Source: an uncultured Lachnospiraceae bacterium (lineage in GTDB: Bacteria > Bacillota > Clostridia > Lachnospirales > Lachnospiraceae). Taken from it: a stretch of DNA of 64,000 nt. The notes beneath the pieces were generated by a model. That model ran no database searches. It was not told the DNA's origin and worked only from the letters and a program-made list of their open reading frames with translations. The stretch's first letter is position 1. Each line of letters begins with the position of its first letter. The position numbers were made by a program, and so were the translations under genes. Where the stretch lies: assembly GCA_945913255.1 (NCBI GenBank), contig CAMEDC010000005.1:1-64000 (forward strand). The letters are read 5' to 3'. Positions 25,139 to 34,330 of this stretch are shown here, one piece after another.

Positions 25139-27400
25139 ATGACAAACAAACTATATAAGATGATGAATTGGCCCAAAATCGAAGAGATTATCTATTCGGA
25201 AAGCGATAATCCGCATGAACTGCTCGGACCGCATAAAGTAGGTGGTCAGACATTGATACAGGCATATTTTCCTGAGGCGCAAAAGGTTGCCATCGTTTTT
25301 GATGAGACAAGAGAAAACTTTCAGATGGAATTGGCAGATGAAGACGGCTTTTTTGCAGTATTGATTCCTGAAAAGGAGATCCCAAAATATCATTATTTAG
25401 TTAAGGGAAAAGACGGAGTTACCTGTCGCAAAGAAGAGGCATATCGTTATGCACCTTTGATAACAAAAAAAGATACAGAAAAGTTTAAAAACGGAATTCA
25501 TTATACAGTATATGAAAAGCTCGGTGCACATCCAATGGCAATTGATGGGGTACAAGGTACTTATTTTGCTGTCTGGGCACCTTCTGCACTTCGAATCAGT
25601 GTAGTAGGGGATTTTAACCAGTGGGATGGAAGAGTTCATCAGATGAGAAGGCTTTGGGATTCCGGTATCTTTGAACTTTTTGTCCCGGGTGCAGCTGACG
25701 GGGACAATTATAAGTTTGAGATTAAGCTGAAGGGCGGACTGACTTATCTGAAGTCCGACCCCTACGGTAATGCAGCACAGCTTCGACCTGAGACAGCCTC
25801 TGTGATAACGGATTTATACGGCTTCAGATGGGAGGATAATGATTTCCTTGAGAAAAGAACCGCATTTCAAAATGGGAATGTACCTGTCAGTGTCTATGAG
25901 CTGTATCTTGGTTCCTTTGTAAAAAAAGAAATAGGGAAAACCTATGCAAATTACAGAGAGATTGCCGATAAACTGATTCCTTACATCAAGGAGACAGGTT
26001 ACACCCATGTAGAACTGATGCCGGTGATGGAACATCCTTTTGACGGTTCCTGGGGATATCAGGTAATCGGATATTATGCTCCTACGGCAAGGTATGGTTC
26101 ACCAAACGATTTTATGTATTTTGTCAATGCACTGCATAAAGCGGGAATCGGTGTCATACTGGACTGGGTACCGGCACATTTCCCAAGAGACATACAGGGG
26201 CTTTCCAATTTTGACGGCACCTGTCTCTATGAGCATTATGATCCGAGACAGGGAAGTCATCCTCATTGGGGCACATTAATCTACAATTACGGCAGACCGC
26301 AGGTTTCTAACTATCTGATTGCAAACGCACTTTTCTGGGTAGAGAAATATCATGTTGACGGGATTCGTATGGATGCAGTTGCAAGTATGCTGTATCTGGA
26401 TTACGGCAAAAATGACGGAGAATGGGTTGCCAATATCTATGGCGGGAACGAAAATCTGGAAGCCATTGAAATGATAAAGCATCTCAACTCTATTATGAAA
26501 AAACGAAATCCGGGTGTGCTTATGATTGCGGAAGAGAGTACTGCATTTCCCAAAATAACAGGCGATTTGAGAGACGGCGGTTTAGGCTTTGACCTGAAAT
26601 GGAATATGGGATTTATGAATGATTATCTTGATTATATAAAAAATGATCCCTATTTCAGAAGCTATCATCACGGGGAACTGACTTTCAGCATGATTTATGC
26701 TTACAGTGAAAAATTTATGCTGGTGTTTTCACATGATGAGGTAGTGCATGGGAAAGCGACAATGATAGGGAAAATGCCCGGTGAAAGGAAGCAAAAGTTT
26801 GCCAATCTGCGGCTTACTTATGCATACATGATGTGCCATCCTGGCAAAAAGCTGTTATTTATGGGACAGGATCTGGGCGAATTTGATGAGTGGAATGAAG
26901 AACGTTCCGTAGAGTGGGAACTAATGTCAAACCCTGACCATGCCGGAATCCATACATTGGTAAAAGATTTAAACGAACTGTATCGAAACAGCCCGGAGTT
27001 GTATGCACTCGATGAAAGCCCGGAAGGTTTTGAATGGATTAATCATCTTTCTGCAGAAGAATGCTATCTTGCATTCCTGAGGAAGGGAGAGAAGAAAGAA
27101 CAGATTTTCCTGGTACTTGCCAATTTCGCAGGAATTCAGAGAGAAATTACAGTTGGTGTTCCTGTGGCTGGAAAATATAAGGAAATTTTCAATTCCGATG
27201 ATGAAAAATACGGCGGATCCGGGTGCGTGAACAGTCGTATCAAGCGTTCAAAATCTGTTGAATGGGATGACAGACAGAATTCAATCAATGTGAAACTTGC
27301 GCCATTATCCTTAAGTATTTTGCAGTATGTTCCTCTGACAAAAGAAGAACTTAATAAGGAAAAGGAGAAGTCCTGCAGAAAGACAGGAAAACGGAAATAA
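25139..27400 (+). CDS. glgB: 1,4-alpha-glucan branching enzyme
   Basis: GH13 transferase of 753 residues that adds alpha-1,6 branches to glycogen. An extra N-terminal domain (about 1-115, including NPHELLGPH) precedes a CBM48 domain (about 125-230, GTYFAVWAPSALRISVVGDFNQWDGR). The catalytic barrel follows: DWVPAHFP, DGIRMDAVASMLYLDYG (nucleophile Asp), MIAEESTAFP (acid Glu) and FSHDEVVHGK (third Asp). All catalytic residues are intact, unlike the GH13 homologue at 2.8 kb. The start at 25139 follows GAGAGGA; the frame extends upstream into the DUF1015 gene. Other glycogen genes (glgA, glgC, glgP) are not in the window. The MscS gene overlaps its stop. Confidence 0.95.
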   Translation: MTNKLYKMMNWPKIEEIIYSESDNPHELLGPHKVGGQTLIQAYFPEAQKVAIVFDETRENFQMELADEDGFFAVLIPEKEIPKYHYLVKGKDGVTCRKEEAYRYAPLITKKDTEKFKNGIHYTVYEKLGAHPMAIDGVQGTYFAVWAPSALRISVVGDFNQWDGRVHQMRRLWDSGIFELFVPGAADGDNYKFEIKLKGGLTYLKSDPYGNAAQLRPETASVITDLYGFRWEDNDFLEKRTAFQNGNVPVSVYELYLGSFVKKEIGKTYANYREIADKLIPYIKETGYTHVELMPVMEHPFDGSWGYQVIGYYAPTARYGSPNDFMYFVNALHKAGIGVILDWVPAHFPRDIQGLSNFDGTCLYEHYDPRQGSHPHWGTLIYNYGRPQVSNYLIANALFWVEKYHVDGIRMDAVASMLYLDYGKNDGEWVANIYGGNENLEAIEMIKHLNSIMKKRNPGVLMIAEESTAFPKITGDLRDGGLGFDLKWNMGFMNDYLDYIKNDPYFRSYHHGELTFSMIYAYSEKFMLVFSHDEVVHGKATMIGKMPGERKQKFANLRLTYAYMMCHPGKKLLFMGQDLGEFDEWNEERSVEWELMSNPDHAGIHTLVKDLNELYRNSPELYALDESPEGFEWINHLSAEECYLAFLRKGEKKEQIFLVLANFAGIQREITVGVPVAGKYKEIFNSDDEKYGGSGCVNSRIKRSKSVEWDDRQNSINVKLAPLSLSILQYVPLTKEELNKEKEKSCRKTGKRK

Positions 27401-28290
27401 TGGGAAATTGGTTTTATTTCGCAATGACATCTAATGTAATGGAAGAGGTAGAGGAGGTACTGAAACCGGGAGTCCTGAAAGGCTTATTTGCTTCTCTGCC
27501 GGATAAGGCACTACAACTGGGGATTCGTGTTCTGCTGGCAGTCATATTTTTTCTGATTGGGACGCAGTTGATTAAACTGATTCGGAAAATTATCAGGAAA
27601 TCAATGAAACGTGCAAATGCGGAAACAGGAGCCGTACAGTTCGTTGATTCCTTTGCGAAAGCAGCACTATATGTATTGCTTGTGCTCACGCTTGCCTCTT
27701 CCTTTGGCGTAGATGCGGCCAGTATCGTTGCGCTGCTTGGTTCGGCAGGTGTCGCAATCGGTCTGGCAATCCAGGGCAGCCTTTCCAATCTTGCCGGTGG
27801 TGTCCTAATTCTTATTTTGAAGCCATTCAAGGTGGGAGATTATATCATTGAAAGCTCCACAGGAAAAGAAGGAAATGTAACGGAAATCCAGATTTTTTAC
27901 ACAAAATTGCTGACATATGACAATCAAACTATTATTTTGCCAAACGGAAATCTGGCAAATAACAGTCTTGTCAATGTCACAGCGCAGGAATCAAGGCGTA
28001 TGGAAGTAAACGTATCTGTTTCCTACAAGTCGGATTTAAAGCTGGCGAAAGAGACCTTAATGGAGGTGCTGGCGAATGATGCGGCAGTTCTGAAAGACAA
28101 AGAAATGCTGGTTTATGTAAGTGAGCTGGGCGGTTCTGCAGTGGAGCTTGTTGTTCGGTGCTGGTTCCGACAGGAGGATTACTGGGCAGGTAAATGGCGT
28201 GTGACAGAAAACTGTAAGCTGTCTCTGGATGCTGCCGGAGTGGAAATTCCTTTCAACCAGCTGGATGTACATTTCGACAGAGAATCCTAA
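27400..28290 (+). CDS. Small-conductance mechanosensitive channel (MscS family)
   Basis: Inner-membrane channel of 296 residues that opens under membrane tension during hypo-osmotic shock. Three hydrophobic segments lie at about 44-62, 82-101 and 108-130. The third is the Gly/Ala-rich pore helix with GSAGVAIGLAIQGSLSNLAGGV and the family FKVGDYI block. The beta and alpha/beta cytoplasmic domains follow (LPNGNLANNSLVNVT). The ATG overlaps the TAA of glgB; its ribosome site is weak, which suggests translational coupling. An alternative start lies at codon 9. Confidence 0.9.
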   Translation: MGNWFYFAMTSNVMEEVEEVLKPGVLKGLFASLPDKALQLGIRVLLAVIFFLIGTQLIKLIRKIIRKSMKRANAETGAVQFVDSFAKAALYVLLVLTLASSFGVDAASIVALLGSAGVAIGLAIQGSLSNLAGGVLILILKPFKVGDYIIESSTGKEGNVTEIQIFYTKLLTYDNQTIILPNGNLANNSLVNVTAQESRRMEVNVSVSYKSDLKLAKETLMEVLANDAAVLKDKEMLVYVSELGGSAVELVVRCWFRQEDYWAGKWRVTENCKLSLDAAGVEIPFNQLDVHFDRES

Positions 28291-28298
28291 AATAGTGG

Positions 28299-28327
28299 TT
28301 GAATTTTTAGGTAAGTAATGCTATATT
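28299..28327 (+). promoter_or_regulatory. Promoter of the BMP-type importer operon
   Basis: TTGAAT (28299-28304) and TATATT (28322-28327), 17-base spacer, 55 bases before ATG 28383. Confidence 0.65.
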
Positions 28328-28382
28328 AGTTTCTGTTACAAAGACGGACTTACATAGTCTCATTGAAATAGGAGGAAATTTT

Positions 28383-29510
28383 ATGAAAAAGCTTTTTGCA
28401 CTTGCACTTGCCTCTGTTATGGCTTTCTCTCTGGTTGCCTGTGGATCTTCCAACAGCAACGGCGGAAGCAAAGACGGCATGAAAATTGCTATCGTATCCA
28501 GCCCCTCCGGCGTGGATGACGGTTCCTTCAATCAGGATATCTACAATGGTGTTCTGAAATTCGTTGGTGAAAATGAAGGCGCAACTGTTACCCCCATCAG
28601 AGAGGAAAGCGGTGATTCCGCAGCTGCGGTTCAGGCTGTAGCAGATGTAGTGGCAGATTATGATGTAATTGTCTGCTGTGGTTTCCAGTTCGCAGGTATC
28701 GGTCAGACTGCAAAAGAGAATCCGGGTACCAAGTTTATCCTGATTGATTCCTGGCCTGTGATTGACGGCGCAGAACTGACAGCAGATACTGCATTGGACA
28801 ATGTTTACGCAGCATATTATGCTGAGCAGGAGAGCGGCTTCTATGCAGGAATGGCTGCAGCACTTTCCACTGAGTCCGGCAAAGTAGCCGTTGTAAACGG
28901 TATTGCCTTCCCTTCCAACGTTAACTATCAGTACGGTTTTGAGTGCGGCGTTAAGTACGCAAATGAAACGGAAGGTCTGAGCGTTGAGGTTGTGGAACTG
29001 CCTTCCTATGCAGGAACCGATGTGACCGGTGCAAATGTTGGCGGTAACTATATTGGAGACTTCAGTGACCCGGCAACCGGTAAGGTTGTAGGAAATGCAC
29101 TGATAGCAGAAGGTTGCGATATCATTTTCGTAGCTGCAGGTGATTCCGGTAACGGTGTATTTACAGCAGCAAAAGAAGCAACCGGTGTTAAGGTTATCGG
29201 ATGTGATGTTGACCAGTATGATGACGGTGCAAACGGAGATTCCAATATTGTATTGACCAGTGGTCTTAAGGTTATGCATGACACTGTTTACAATGTACTG
29301 AATACAGTTAAGGATGGTTCTTATAAGGGAGCATGCGTAACTCTGAATGCTGCAACTGATTCAACAGGATATATCAGCGAAGCCGGAAGATGTCAGCTGT
29401 CTGCAGATGCCATTTCCAAGATTGATGCAGCAAAAGCTGAGTTAAAGGCTGGAAAAATTGTACCTGCAGCAAACTTCAACGGTATTACACCAGATACATT
29501 TACCTGGTAG
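28383..29510 (+). CDS. BMP-family nucleoside-binding lipoprotein
   Basis: Substrate-binding lipoprotein of 375 residues for an ABC importer. The signal peptide ends in lipobox LVAC (Cys 20), followed by a Ser/Asn/Gly linker. The mature part has the BMP/PnrA fold features: IAIVSSPSGVDDGSFNQ, the GFQFAGIG block, GFYAGMAAALSTESGKVAVVNG and GCDVDQYDDGANG. Known BMP proteins bind purine nucleosides or, less often, other small ligands. The codons used are typical of highly expressed genes. A terminator hairpin directly follows, before the ATPase gene, so this lipoprotein should be made in excess over the transporter core. Confidence 0.92.
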   Translation: MKKLFALALASVMAFSLVACGSSNSNGGSKDGMKIAIVSSPSGVDDGSFNQDIYNGVLKFVGENEGATVTPIREESGDSAAAVQAVADVVADYDVIVCCGFQFAGIGQTAKENPGTKFILIDSWPVIDGAELTADTALDNVYAAYYAEQESGFYAGMAAALSTESGKVAVVNGIAFPSNVNYQYGFECGVKYANETEGLSVEVVELPSYAGTDVTGANVGGNYIGDFSDPATGKVVGNALIAEGCDIIFVAAGDSGNGVFTAAKEATGVKVIGCDVDQYDDGANGDSNIVLTSGLKVMHDTVYNVLNTVKDGSYKGACVTLNAATDSTGYISEAGRCQLSADAISKIDAAKAELKAGKIVPAANFNGITPDTFTW

Positions 29511-29540
29511 TTCATGGTAATGAAGAATTGAAAATACAAA

Positions 29541-29567
29541 GAGGTGCTTGTATAAGCGCCTCTTTTT
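29541..29567 (+). terminator. Partial terminator after the binding-protein gene
   Basis: GAGGTGCTT (29541-29549) and AAGCGCCTC (29554-29562) form a 9-bp stem with a GTAT loop, followed by TTTTTCTG. It lies within the operon and probably reduces read-through into the ATPase and permease genes. Confidence 0.8.
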
Positions 29568-29616
29568 CTGTTAAGATAGAAACATGAAAAGTGTATCGAC
29601 ACAGAAAGAGGAAGAC

Positions 29617-31173
29617 ATGGCAGACTATATTGTAGAAATGAAACACATTACCAAACGGTTTCCGGGCATCATCGCGAATGATGATGTGTCAATTCAAATA
29701 AAAAAGGGTGAGATTTATGCCCTGTTGGGAGAAAATGGTGCCGGAAAATCAACACTGATGAGTATGCTTTTTGGTATGTATGAACCGGATGAAGGGGAAA
29801 TCTATATCCGGGGAGAAAAGGTCAAACTGGAATCTCCAAATCATGCCACAAAGCTGAATATCGGAATGGTTCATCAGCACTTCAAACTGGTTTCCAACTA
29901 CACGATAGCAGAAAATATTATTATGGGAATGGAGCCTGTAAAAAAAGCATTTGGTTTTATACCGGTTGTTGATATAAAAAAAGCAAATGAGGAAATCAAA
30001 GCACTTTCCGAAAAATATGGACTGGCTGTCAATCCAACGGATTTGATTTCTGAACTCAATGTTTCGACGCAGCAGAGAGTGGAAATATTGAAAATGCTTT
30101 ATCGCGAAGCGGAAATTCTGATCTTTGATGAACCGACGGCAGTACTGACACCGCAGGAAATAGAATTCCTGCTGGAGATCATAAAAGGTCTGCGCGATAA
30201 CGGGAAAACGATTATCTTGATTACCCACAAGCTGGAAGAGATTAAGAGGATTGCGGACCGTTGTGCTATTTTGAACCGCGGTAAACTGATTGATGTGCTG
30301 GATGTGGCAACCACCTCTACGAAAACCATGGCGAATCTGATGGTGGGCAGGGCTGTCAGCTTTGAAACCGAAAAAAAACCCGCGAACTTCGGTGAAGTTG
30401 TTCTTGATGTAAATAATCTGAATGTGATGAATAAACAGGACTTCCGCATTGTAAAGGATGTCTCTTTTCAGATTCATGCAGGAGAAATACTTGCAATTGC
30501 CGGAGTTGCCGGAAACGGACAAGTTGAACTTGCGGATGCCATTGCAGGTTTGATGCCTGTACATTCCGGAACCATTCTGTTAAGCGGTGAGGATATTACC
30601 AATATGCCAATCCGTCAGAGAACCCTGCAGGGCATTTCCTATATTCCGGAAGACCGTCAGAACTATGGTCTGGTTATGAATTTTACTCTGTCTGAAAATC
30701 TGGCATTAAAAGATTATTTTAAAGAACCTTATTGCCATAAAGGTGTTTTGGACCACAGAGAATTTTTTGAAAACAGTGAGCGTCTGATAGAAAAATATGA
30801 CATCCGAAGCGGACAGGGCAGTGAAACCATTGTACGTTCCATGAGCGGTGGTAATCAGCAGAAGGCAATCATTGCAAGGGAAATTGAGCTGGATTCTCAT
30901 TTGATGATATTTGTGCAGCCTACCAGAGGGCTGGATATCGGTGCCATTGAAAATATCCACAGTCAGATGATTGCGGAGCGGGACAAAGGACATGCCATTC
31001 TGTTGATTTCCCTGGAACTGGATGAAATCATGGATTGTGCCGACACAATAGCAGTCATCTATAATGGCGAGATTCAGAAGATTGCGCCGGCAGATACATT
31101 AACTGCCAATGAAGTCGGAGAATTCATGATGGGGGTAAAAAAACAGGGTAAAAGGGAGGAAGCATCCGTATGA
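29617..31173 (+). CDS. Nucleoside ABC transporter ATPase (dual domain)
   Basis: Cytoplasmic ATPase of 518 residues with two ABC domains in one chain, as in RbsA and NupO/BmpB-type proteins. Domain one has Walker A GENGAGKST and Walker B LIFDEPTAVLT. Domain two has GVAGNGQVELADAI in place of a classical P-loop, signature MSGGNQQKAIIARE and the Walker B region MIFVQPTRGLD, where Gln replaces the usual catalytic Glu region (typical of this family). The start at 29617 follows AGAGGAAG; an in-frame ATG 11 codons earlier lacks a ribosome site. It overlaps the first permease by 4 bases. Confidence 0.93.
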   Translation: MADYIVEMKHITKRFPGIIANDDVSIQIKKGEIYALLGENGAGKSTLMSMLFGMYEPDEGEIYIRGEKVKLESPNHATKLNIGMVHQHFKLVSNYTIAENIIMGMEPVKKAFGFIPVVDIKKANEEIKALSEKYGLAVNPTDLISELNVSTQQRVEILKMLYREAEILIFDEPTAVLTPQEIEFLLEIIKGLRDNGKTIILITHKLEEIKRIADRCAILNRGKLIDVLDVATTSTKTMANLMVGRAVSFETEKKPANFGEVVLDVNNLNVMNKQDFRIVKDVSFQIHAGEILAIAGVAGNGQVELADAIAGLMPVHSGTILLSGEDITNMPIRQRTLQGISYIPEDRQNYGLVMNFTLSENLALKDYFKEPYCHKGVLDHREFFENSERLIEKYDIRSGQGSETIVRSMSGGNQQKAIIAREIELDSHLMIFVQPTRGLDIGAIENIHSQMIAERDKGHAILLISLELDEIMDCADTIAVIYNGEIQKIAPADTLTANEVGEFMMGVKKQGKREEASV

Positions 31174-32276
31174 AAAAAGAGAACAAAATTTTTAATGCAA
31201 TGAAAATTCCTCTTTTTGCCATTTTATGCAGCCTTGTGGTGGGAGGTATCGTCATAGCAGTTACGGGAAGTAATCCTTTTAAGGCTTATTATGCACTTCT
31301 GCAGGGAAGCGGACTTGCACCGAAGTCATCTTATGCAAATTATAAGAGCATCCTGACGGATTTCTTCAGCTATGTAAATTATTTTACACCAATGATTTTT
31401 GCAGCGCTTGCAGTTGCGGTTGCGCTCCGGGCAGGTCTGTTCAATATAGGTGTTTCCGGTCAGATGCTGGCTGCAGGTTTTGTGGCAACGGTTGTTGTCG
31501 GTTACAGCGGACTGGGAGCAGTTGTAGCAAAACCTCTTGTCATCCTGATAGGCATCCTGATTGGAGGACTGGCAGGGGCCATAATCGGTTTCCTCAAATA
31601 TAAGTTCAATATCAATGAAGTGGTATCTTCCATTATGTTGAATTATATTTTTCAGTATGTTGTGAGTTTCCTGATCAATACTTATTATGTTGACCCTGTT
31701 TCCAGACAGTCAGTGGAAGTATCCCAGGCAGCAAGATTGACACTCATGGATACTCTGGTTGGGAATCTGAAGATTGATATTCCGTTGGGAATCATTGCTG
31801 CACTTCTTGCGGTTGTGCTTGTCTGGTTTTTGTTTGAAAAAACAAAGCTGGGATATGAACTGAAAGCAGTGGGTTATTCCCGAAGTGCCGCAAAGTATGC
31901 AGGTATTAAAGTGGGAAAATGTATGGTGCTTTCCATGACGATTTCCGGTATGCTTGCCGGACTTGCAGGTGTCACTTATTATCTGGGATATGTGGGTTCG
32001 ATCCAGCCGAAAGTACTGATCAGTACCGGATTTGATGCGATTGCCGTTTCACTTCTCGGCAGCAACAATCCTTTCGGCATTATCCTGTCAAGTATGCTGA
32101 TTACCATGATCAGCAAGGGCAGCACTTATATGAAGTCCGTTGCCGGTGTGGATGCGGAAATTGCATCCGTAATCACAGGTATCATATTGCTGTTCAGTGC
32201 CTGTAATGCATATATCAGATGGATGGCCGAAAAACGAAAACGGGAAAAGAATCGTAATGCAAAGGAGGAAAAATAG
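31170..32276 (+). CDS. Nucleoside ABC transporter permease 1
   Basis: Integral membrane permease of 368 residues (BPD_transp_2 family, as in NupP/YufP). It has an N-terminal helix, then about eight to nine hydrophobic helices. ALRAGLFNIGVSGQMLAAG (about 86-104) is the family motif that lines the channel, and later GLAGVTYYLGYVGSIQPKVLISTGFDAIAVSLLG is typical. ATG overlaps the ATPase stop (ATGA), so translation is coupled. The C-terminus is very basic (AEKRKREKNRNAKEEK). Together with the next gene it forms the heterodimeric channel. Confidence 0.92.
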   Translation: MKKENKIFNAMKIPLFAILCSLVVGGIVIAVTGSNPFKAYYALLQGSGLAPKSSYANYKSILTDFFSYVNYFTPMIFAALAVAVALRAGLFNIGVSGQMLAAGFVATVVVGYSGLGAVVAKPLVILIGILIGGLAGAIIGFLKYKFNINEVVSSIMLNYIFQYVVSFLINTYYVDPVSRQSVEVSQAARLTLMDTLVGNLKIDIPLGIIAALLAVVLVWFLFEKTKLGYELKAVGYSRSAAKYAGIKVGKCMVLSMTISGMLAGLAGVTYYLGYVGSIQPKVLISTGFDAIAVSLLGSNNPFGIILSSMLITMISKGSTYMKSVAGVDAEIASVITGIILLFSACNAYIRWMAEKRKREKNRNAKEEK

Positions 32277-33236
32277 ATGGACATCATAATTATTGACGGA
32301 TTATCCTTTGCACTGCCGTTGTTTATTATGGCAATTGGTGGTATTTACTGCGAAAAATCAGGCGTTACCATGTTAGCGATTGAAGGTCTGCAGGGGGTTG
32401 GCGCATTTATCGGAGCATTGATGGCAGTGCTGTTTGCCGGGAATTTTGCCGGCAATTCTCCTGTACCTTTCTATATCGCAATGATTTTTGCAACTATCGG
32501 AGGCAGTGTGTTTGCATTGCTTCACGCATTGCTGTGCCTGAAATTCAAAGCGAATCAGGTAATCAGCGGTGTAGTAGTCAATATTATGGCAATGGCACTT
32601 ACTGCTTATCTGACAAAATTGCTGAATCGTTTAATTTTTGGCGCTGCATCAGACAAATTCGTACTTGCCGTATCCGCCAGAATTACCATACCGGGGCTTT
32701 CCAAGATACCTTTAATGGGTGCTGTGTTTACTAATCTATATCCTTTTGAAATTGTCATCATCATTGTGGCTTTCCTTGCATGGTTTGTCATGTACCGTAC
32801 AAGATTCGGGATGCATCTTCGGGCTTGCGGAGATAATCCTCATGCAGTAGATGCTGCCGGACGCGATGTCAATAAAATAAGACTGGCGGCAATAATGATT
32901 TGTGGTGCGCTTTCCGGATTAGGGGGAATTTGCTTTGCGTATTCCATTTCAGCAAACTTTTCTGCCAGTATCTATGTGGGATATGGTTATCTTGCCATCG
33001 CTGCACTGATTTTCGGAAACTGGCGCATTCTGCCGACATTGGGAGCCTGCCTGTTGTTTGGATTTGCAAGATCCGGCGGTTATCGTCTTGTACAGGTGCT
33101 TCAGATGCCCAGCTCCTATCAGGATTTGGTAATGATTCTTCCTTATGTACTCACATTGCTTTTGCTTGTGTTCTTTTCAAAGCAAAACGGAGCTCCAAGA
33201 GCATTGGGGGAGATTTATGACAAGGGTGCAAGATAG
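32277..33236 (+). CDS. Nucleoside ABC transporter permease 2
   Basis: Second permease of the importer, 319 residues, multiple transmembrane helices, BPD_transp_2 family (NupQ/YufQ type). The motif around GGIYCEKSGVTMLAIEGLQGVGAF corresponds to the NIGxEG block of its partner. Later GMHLRACGDNPHAVDAAGRDV and GGICFAYSISANFSASIYVGYGYLAIAALIFGNW are family-specific. Its ATG comes immediately after the previous stop codon. It is the last gene of the operon; no clear hairpin follows before the tRNA promoter. Confidence 0.92.
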   Translation: MDIIIIDGLSFALPLFIMAIGGIYCEKSGVTMLAIEGLQGVGAFIGALMAVLFAGNFAGNSPVPFYIAMIFATIGGSVFALLHALLCLKFKANQVISGVVVNIMAMALTAYLTKLLNRLIFGAASDKFVLAVSARITIPGLSKIPLMGAVFTNLYPFEIVIIIVAFLAWFVMYRTRFGMHLRACGDNPHAVDAAGRDVNKIRLAAIMICGALSGLGGICFAYSISANFSASIYVGYGYLAIAALIFGNWRILPTLGACLLFGFARSGGYRLVQVLQMPSSYQDLVMILPYVLTLLLLVFFSKQNGAPRALGEIYDKGAR

Positions 33237-33285
33237 GCTCATATAGAATTGTTTTAGTTTTTTGAGAAAAAAGCAAAATTTATAG

Positions 33286-33314
33286 TTGAAAAAAACAGAA
33301 AGAATAGATATAAT
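33286..33314 (+). promoter_or_regulatory. Promoter of tRNA-Thr
   Basis: TTGAAA (33286-33291) and a perfect TATAAT (33309-33314), spacer 17, about 50 bases before the tRNA. Confidence 0.75.
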
Positions 33315-33370
33315 ATATCTTGTTCACTGAACAAAAGATGCGGAATCGGTGATCCAGATTCCGTAGGTAA

Positions 33371-33443
33371 GCTTCCGTGGCTCAGTAGGTAGAGCGACGC
33401 ACTCGTAATGCGTAGGTCAGGGGTTCGAATCCCCTCGGGAGCT
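33371..33443 (+). tRNA. tRNA-Thr (anticodon CGT)
   Basis: The 73-base gene folds into a full cloverleaf. Acceptor GCTTCCG pairs with CGGGAGC, D-stem GCTC with GAGC, anticodon stem ACGCA with TGCGT around the loop CTCGTAA (anticodon CGT, reads ACG), and T-stem AGGGG with CCCCT around TTCGAAT. The discriminator base is T. The CCA end is not encoded. It is a lone tRNA with its own promoter and terminator. Confidence 0.97.
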
Positions 33444-33466
33444 TTTTTACATAAAATTGTTTATGT

Positions 33467-33496
33467 AAGGCCTGAAAGCGATTGCTTTGGGCCTTT
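33467..33496 (+). terminator. Terminator after tRNA-Thr
   Basis: AAGGCC (33467-33472) pairs with GGCCTT, with a second inner stem AAAGC/GCTTT. The downstream T-tract is weak (ATTGTTTCT). Confidence 0.6.
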
Positions 33497-33514
33497 ATTG
33501 TTTCTATGAAATCT

Positions 33515-34330
33515 TTACATTTTGAATTTAATGCGGATTCTGTGTTCTATCAGTTGAATAAATTTGTAAAATCCCAGTGCAATCAAACATAATATAATAA
33601 TACTTGTAATAACCATATCCAGTTGGAATACCTGAGAACCATAAATAATCAGGTAACCAAGCCCTCTTTTGGCGGCAAGAAATTCTCCGATAATCACACC
33701 TACCAGAGCCAGACCAATATTTACCTTTGCTGTACTCAGCAAAGTGGGAACGGAACCGGGGAGTACTACCTTAAAAAATGCATCTCTTTTCTTTCCGCCC
33801 AGTGTATAAATTAATGTAATCTTTTCCGAATCTACCTGCTGAAAGCCTGTGTAGAGACTGATGATAGAACCGAATATTGCGACGGACATTCCGGCAACAA
33901 TAATGGTTTTCATACCGGTACCCAGCCATACGATAAAAAGCGGAGCCAATGCAGATTTTGGCAGGCTGTTCAAAATAACCAGATAAGGTTCCAGCACCTC
34001 TGATAAATGATTCGAATACCAGAGGGCTGTAGCTATCAGAAGGCTGCAAAGTATGACGAGCAGAAAACTGATGATGGTTTCATACAATGTGATACCGACG
34101 TGCATTATCAGAGAATTGGTTTTCAACTGTTCCAGAAAACAACGAACGATTCTGCTGGGGCTGGAAAAAAAGAAACTGTCAATCCAGCCAAGGGTTGCAC
34201 TGGATTCCCATAATACCAGAACTGCGAAAAAAATCAGAGTTCGCAGGAATGCAATCTGATGGTGATGCCGCAAATGATTTCGTATAAACTGTTCTTGTTT
34301 CGTCAATTCAGGTTTTTGTGTTTTTGTCAT
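33515..34330 (-). CDS. ABC transporter permease, TauC/SsuC/ThiX-like
   Basis: Integral membrane permease of 271 residues with about six helices. It has the binding-protein-dependent loop (SEKITLIYTLGGKKRDAFFKVVLPGSVPTLL, about 173-203), and the segment LPKSALAPLFIVWLGTG is characteristic of nitrate/sulfonate/taurine-type importers. The N-terminus is polar. The start at 34330 has GGGAGG about 10 bases upstream and overlaps the ATPase gene by 23 bases. No substrate-binding protein gene lies on either side, so the ligand is unknown. Sulfonate, thiamine precursor or another small molecule are all possible. Confidence 0.88.
   Translation of the reverse strand: MTKTQKPELTKQEQFIRNHLRHHHQIAFLRTLIFFAVLVLWESSATLGWIDSFFFSSPSRIVRCFLEQLKTNSLIMHVGITLYETIISFLLVILCSLLIATALWYSNHLSEVLEPYLVILNSLPKSALAPLFIVWLGTGMKTIIVAGMSVAIFGSIISLYTGFQQVDSEKITLIYTLGGKKRDAFFKVVLPGSVPTLLSTAKVNIGLALVGVIIGEFLAAKRGLGYLIIYGSQVFQLDMVITSIIILCLIALGFYKFIQLIEHRIRIKFKM

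Noticed and set aside
28350-29279. Minus-strand open frame of 309 codons opposite the BMP lipoprotein gene
   Set aside because: Shadow of the biased codons of the real gene; no ribosome site and no family resemblance (Cys/Ile-rich noise).
33371-33443. tRNA-Thr as an attachment site for an island
   Set aside because: No integrase and no repeat of the tRNA 3' end found downstream in the window.
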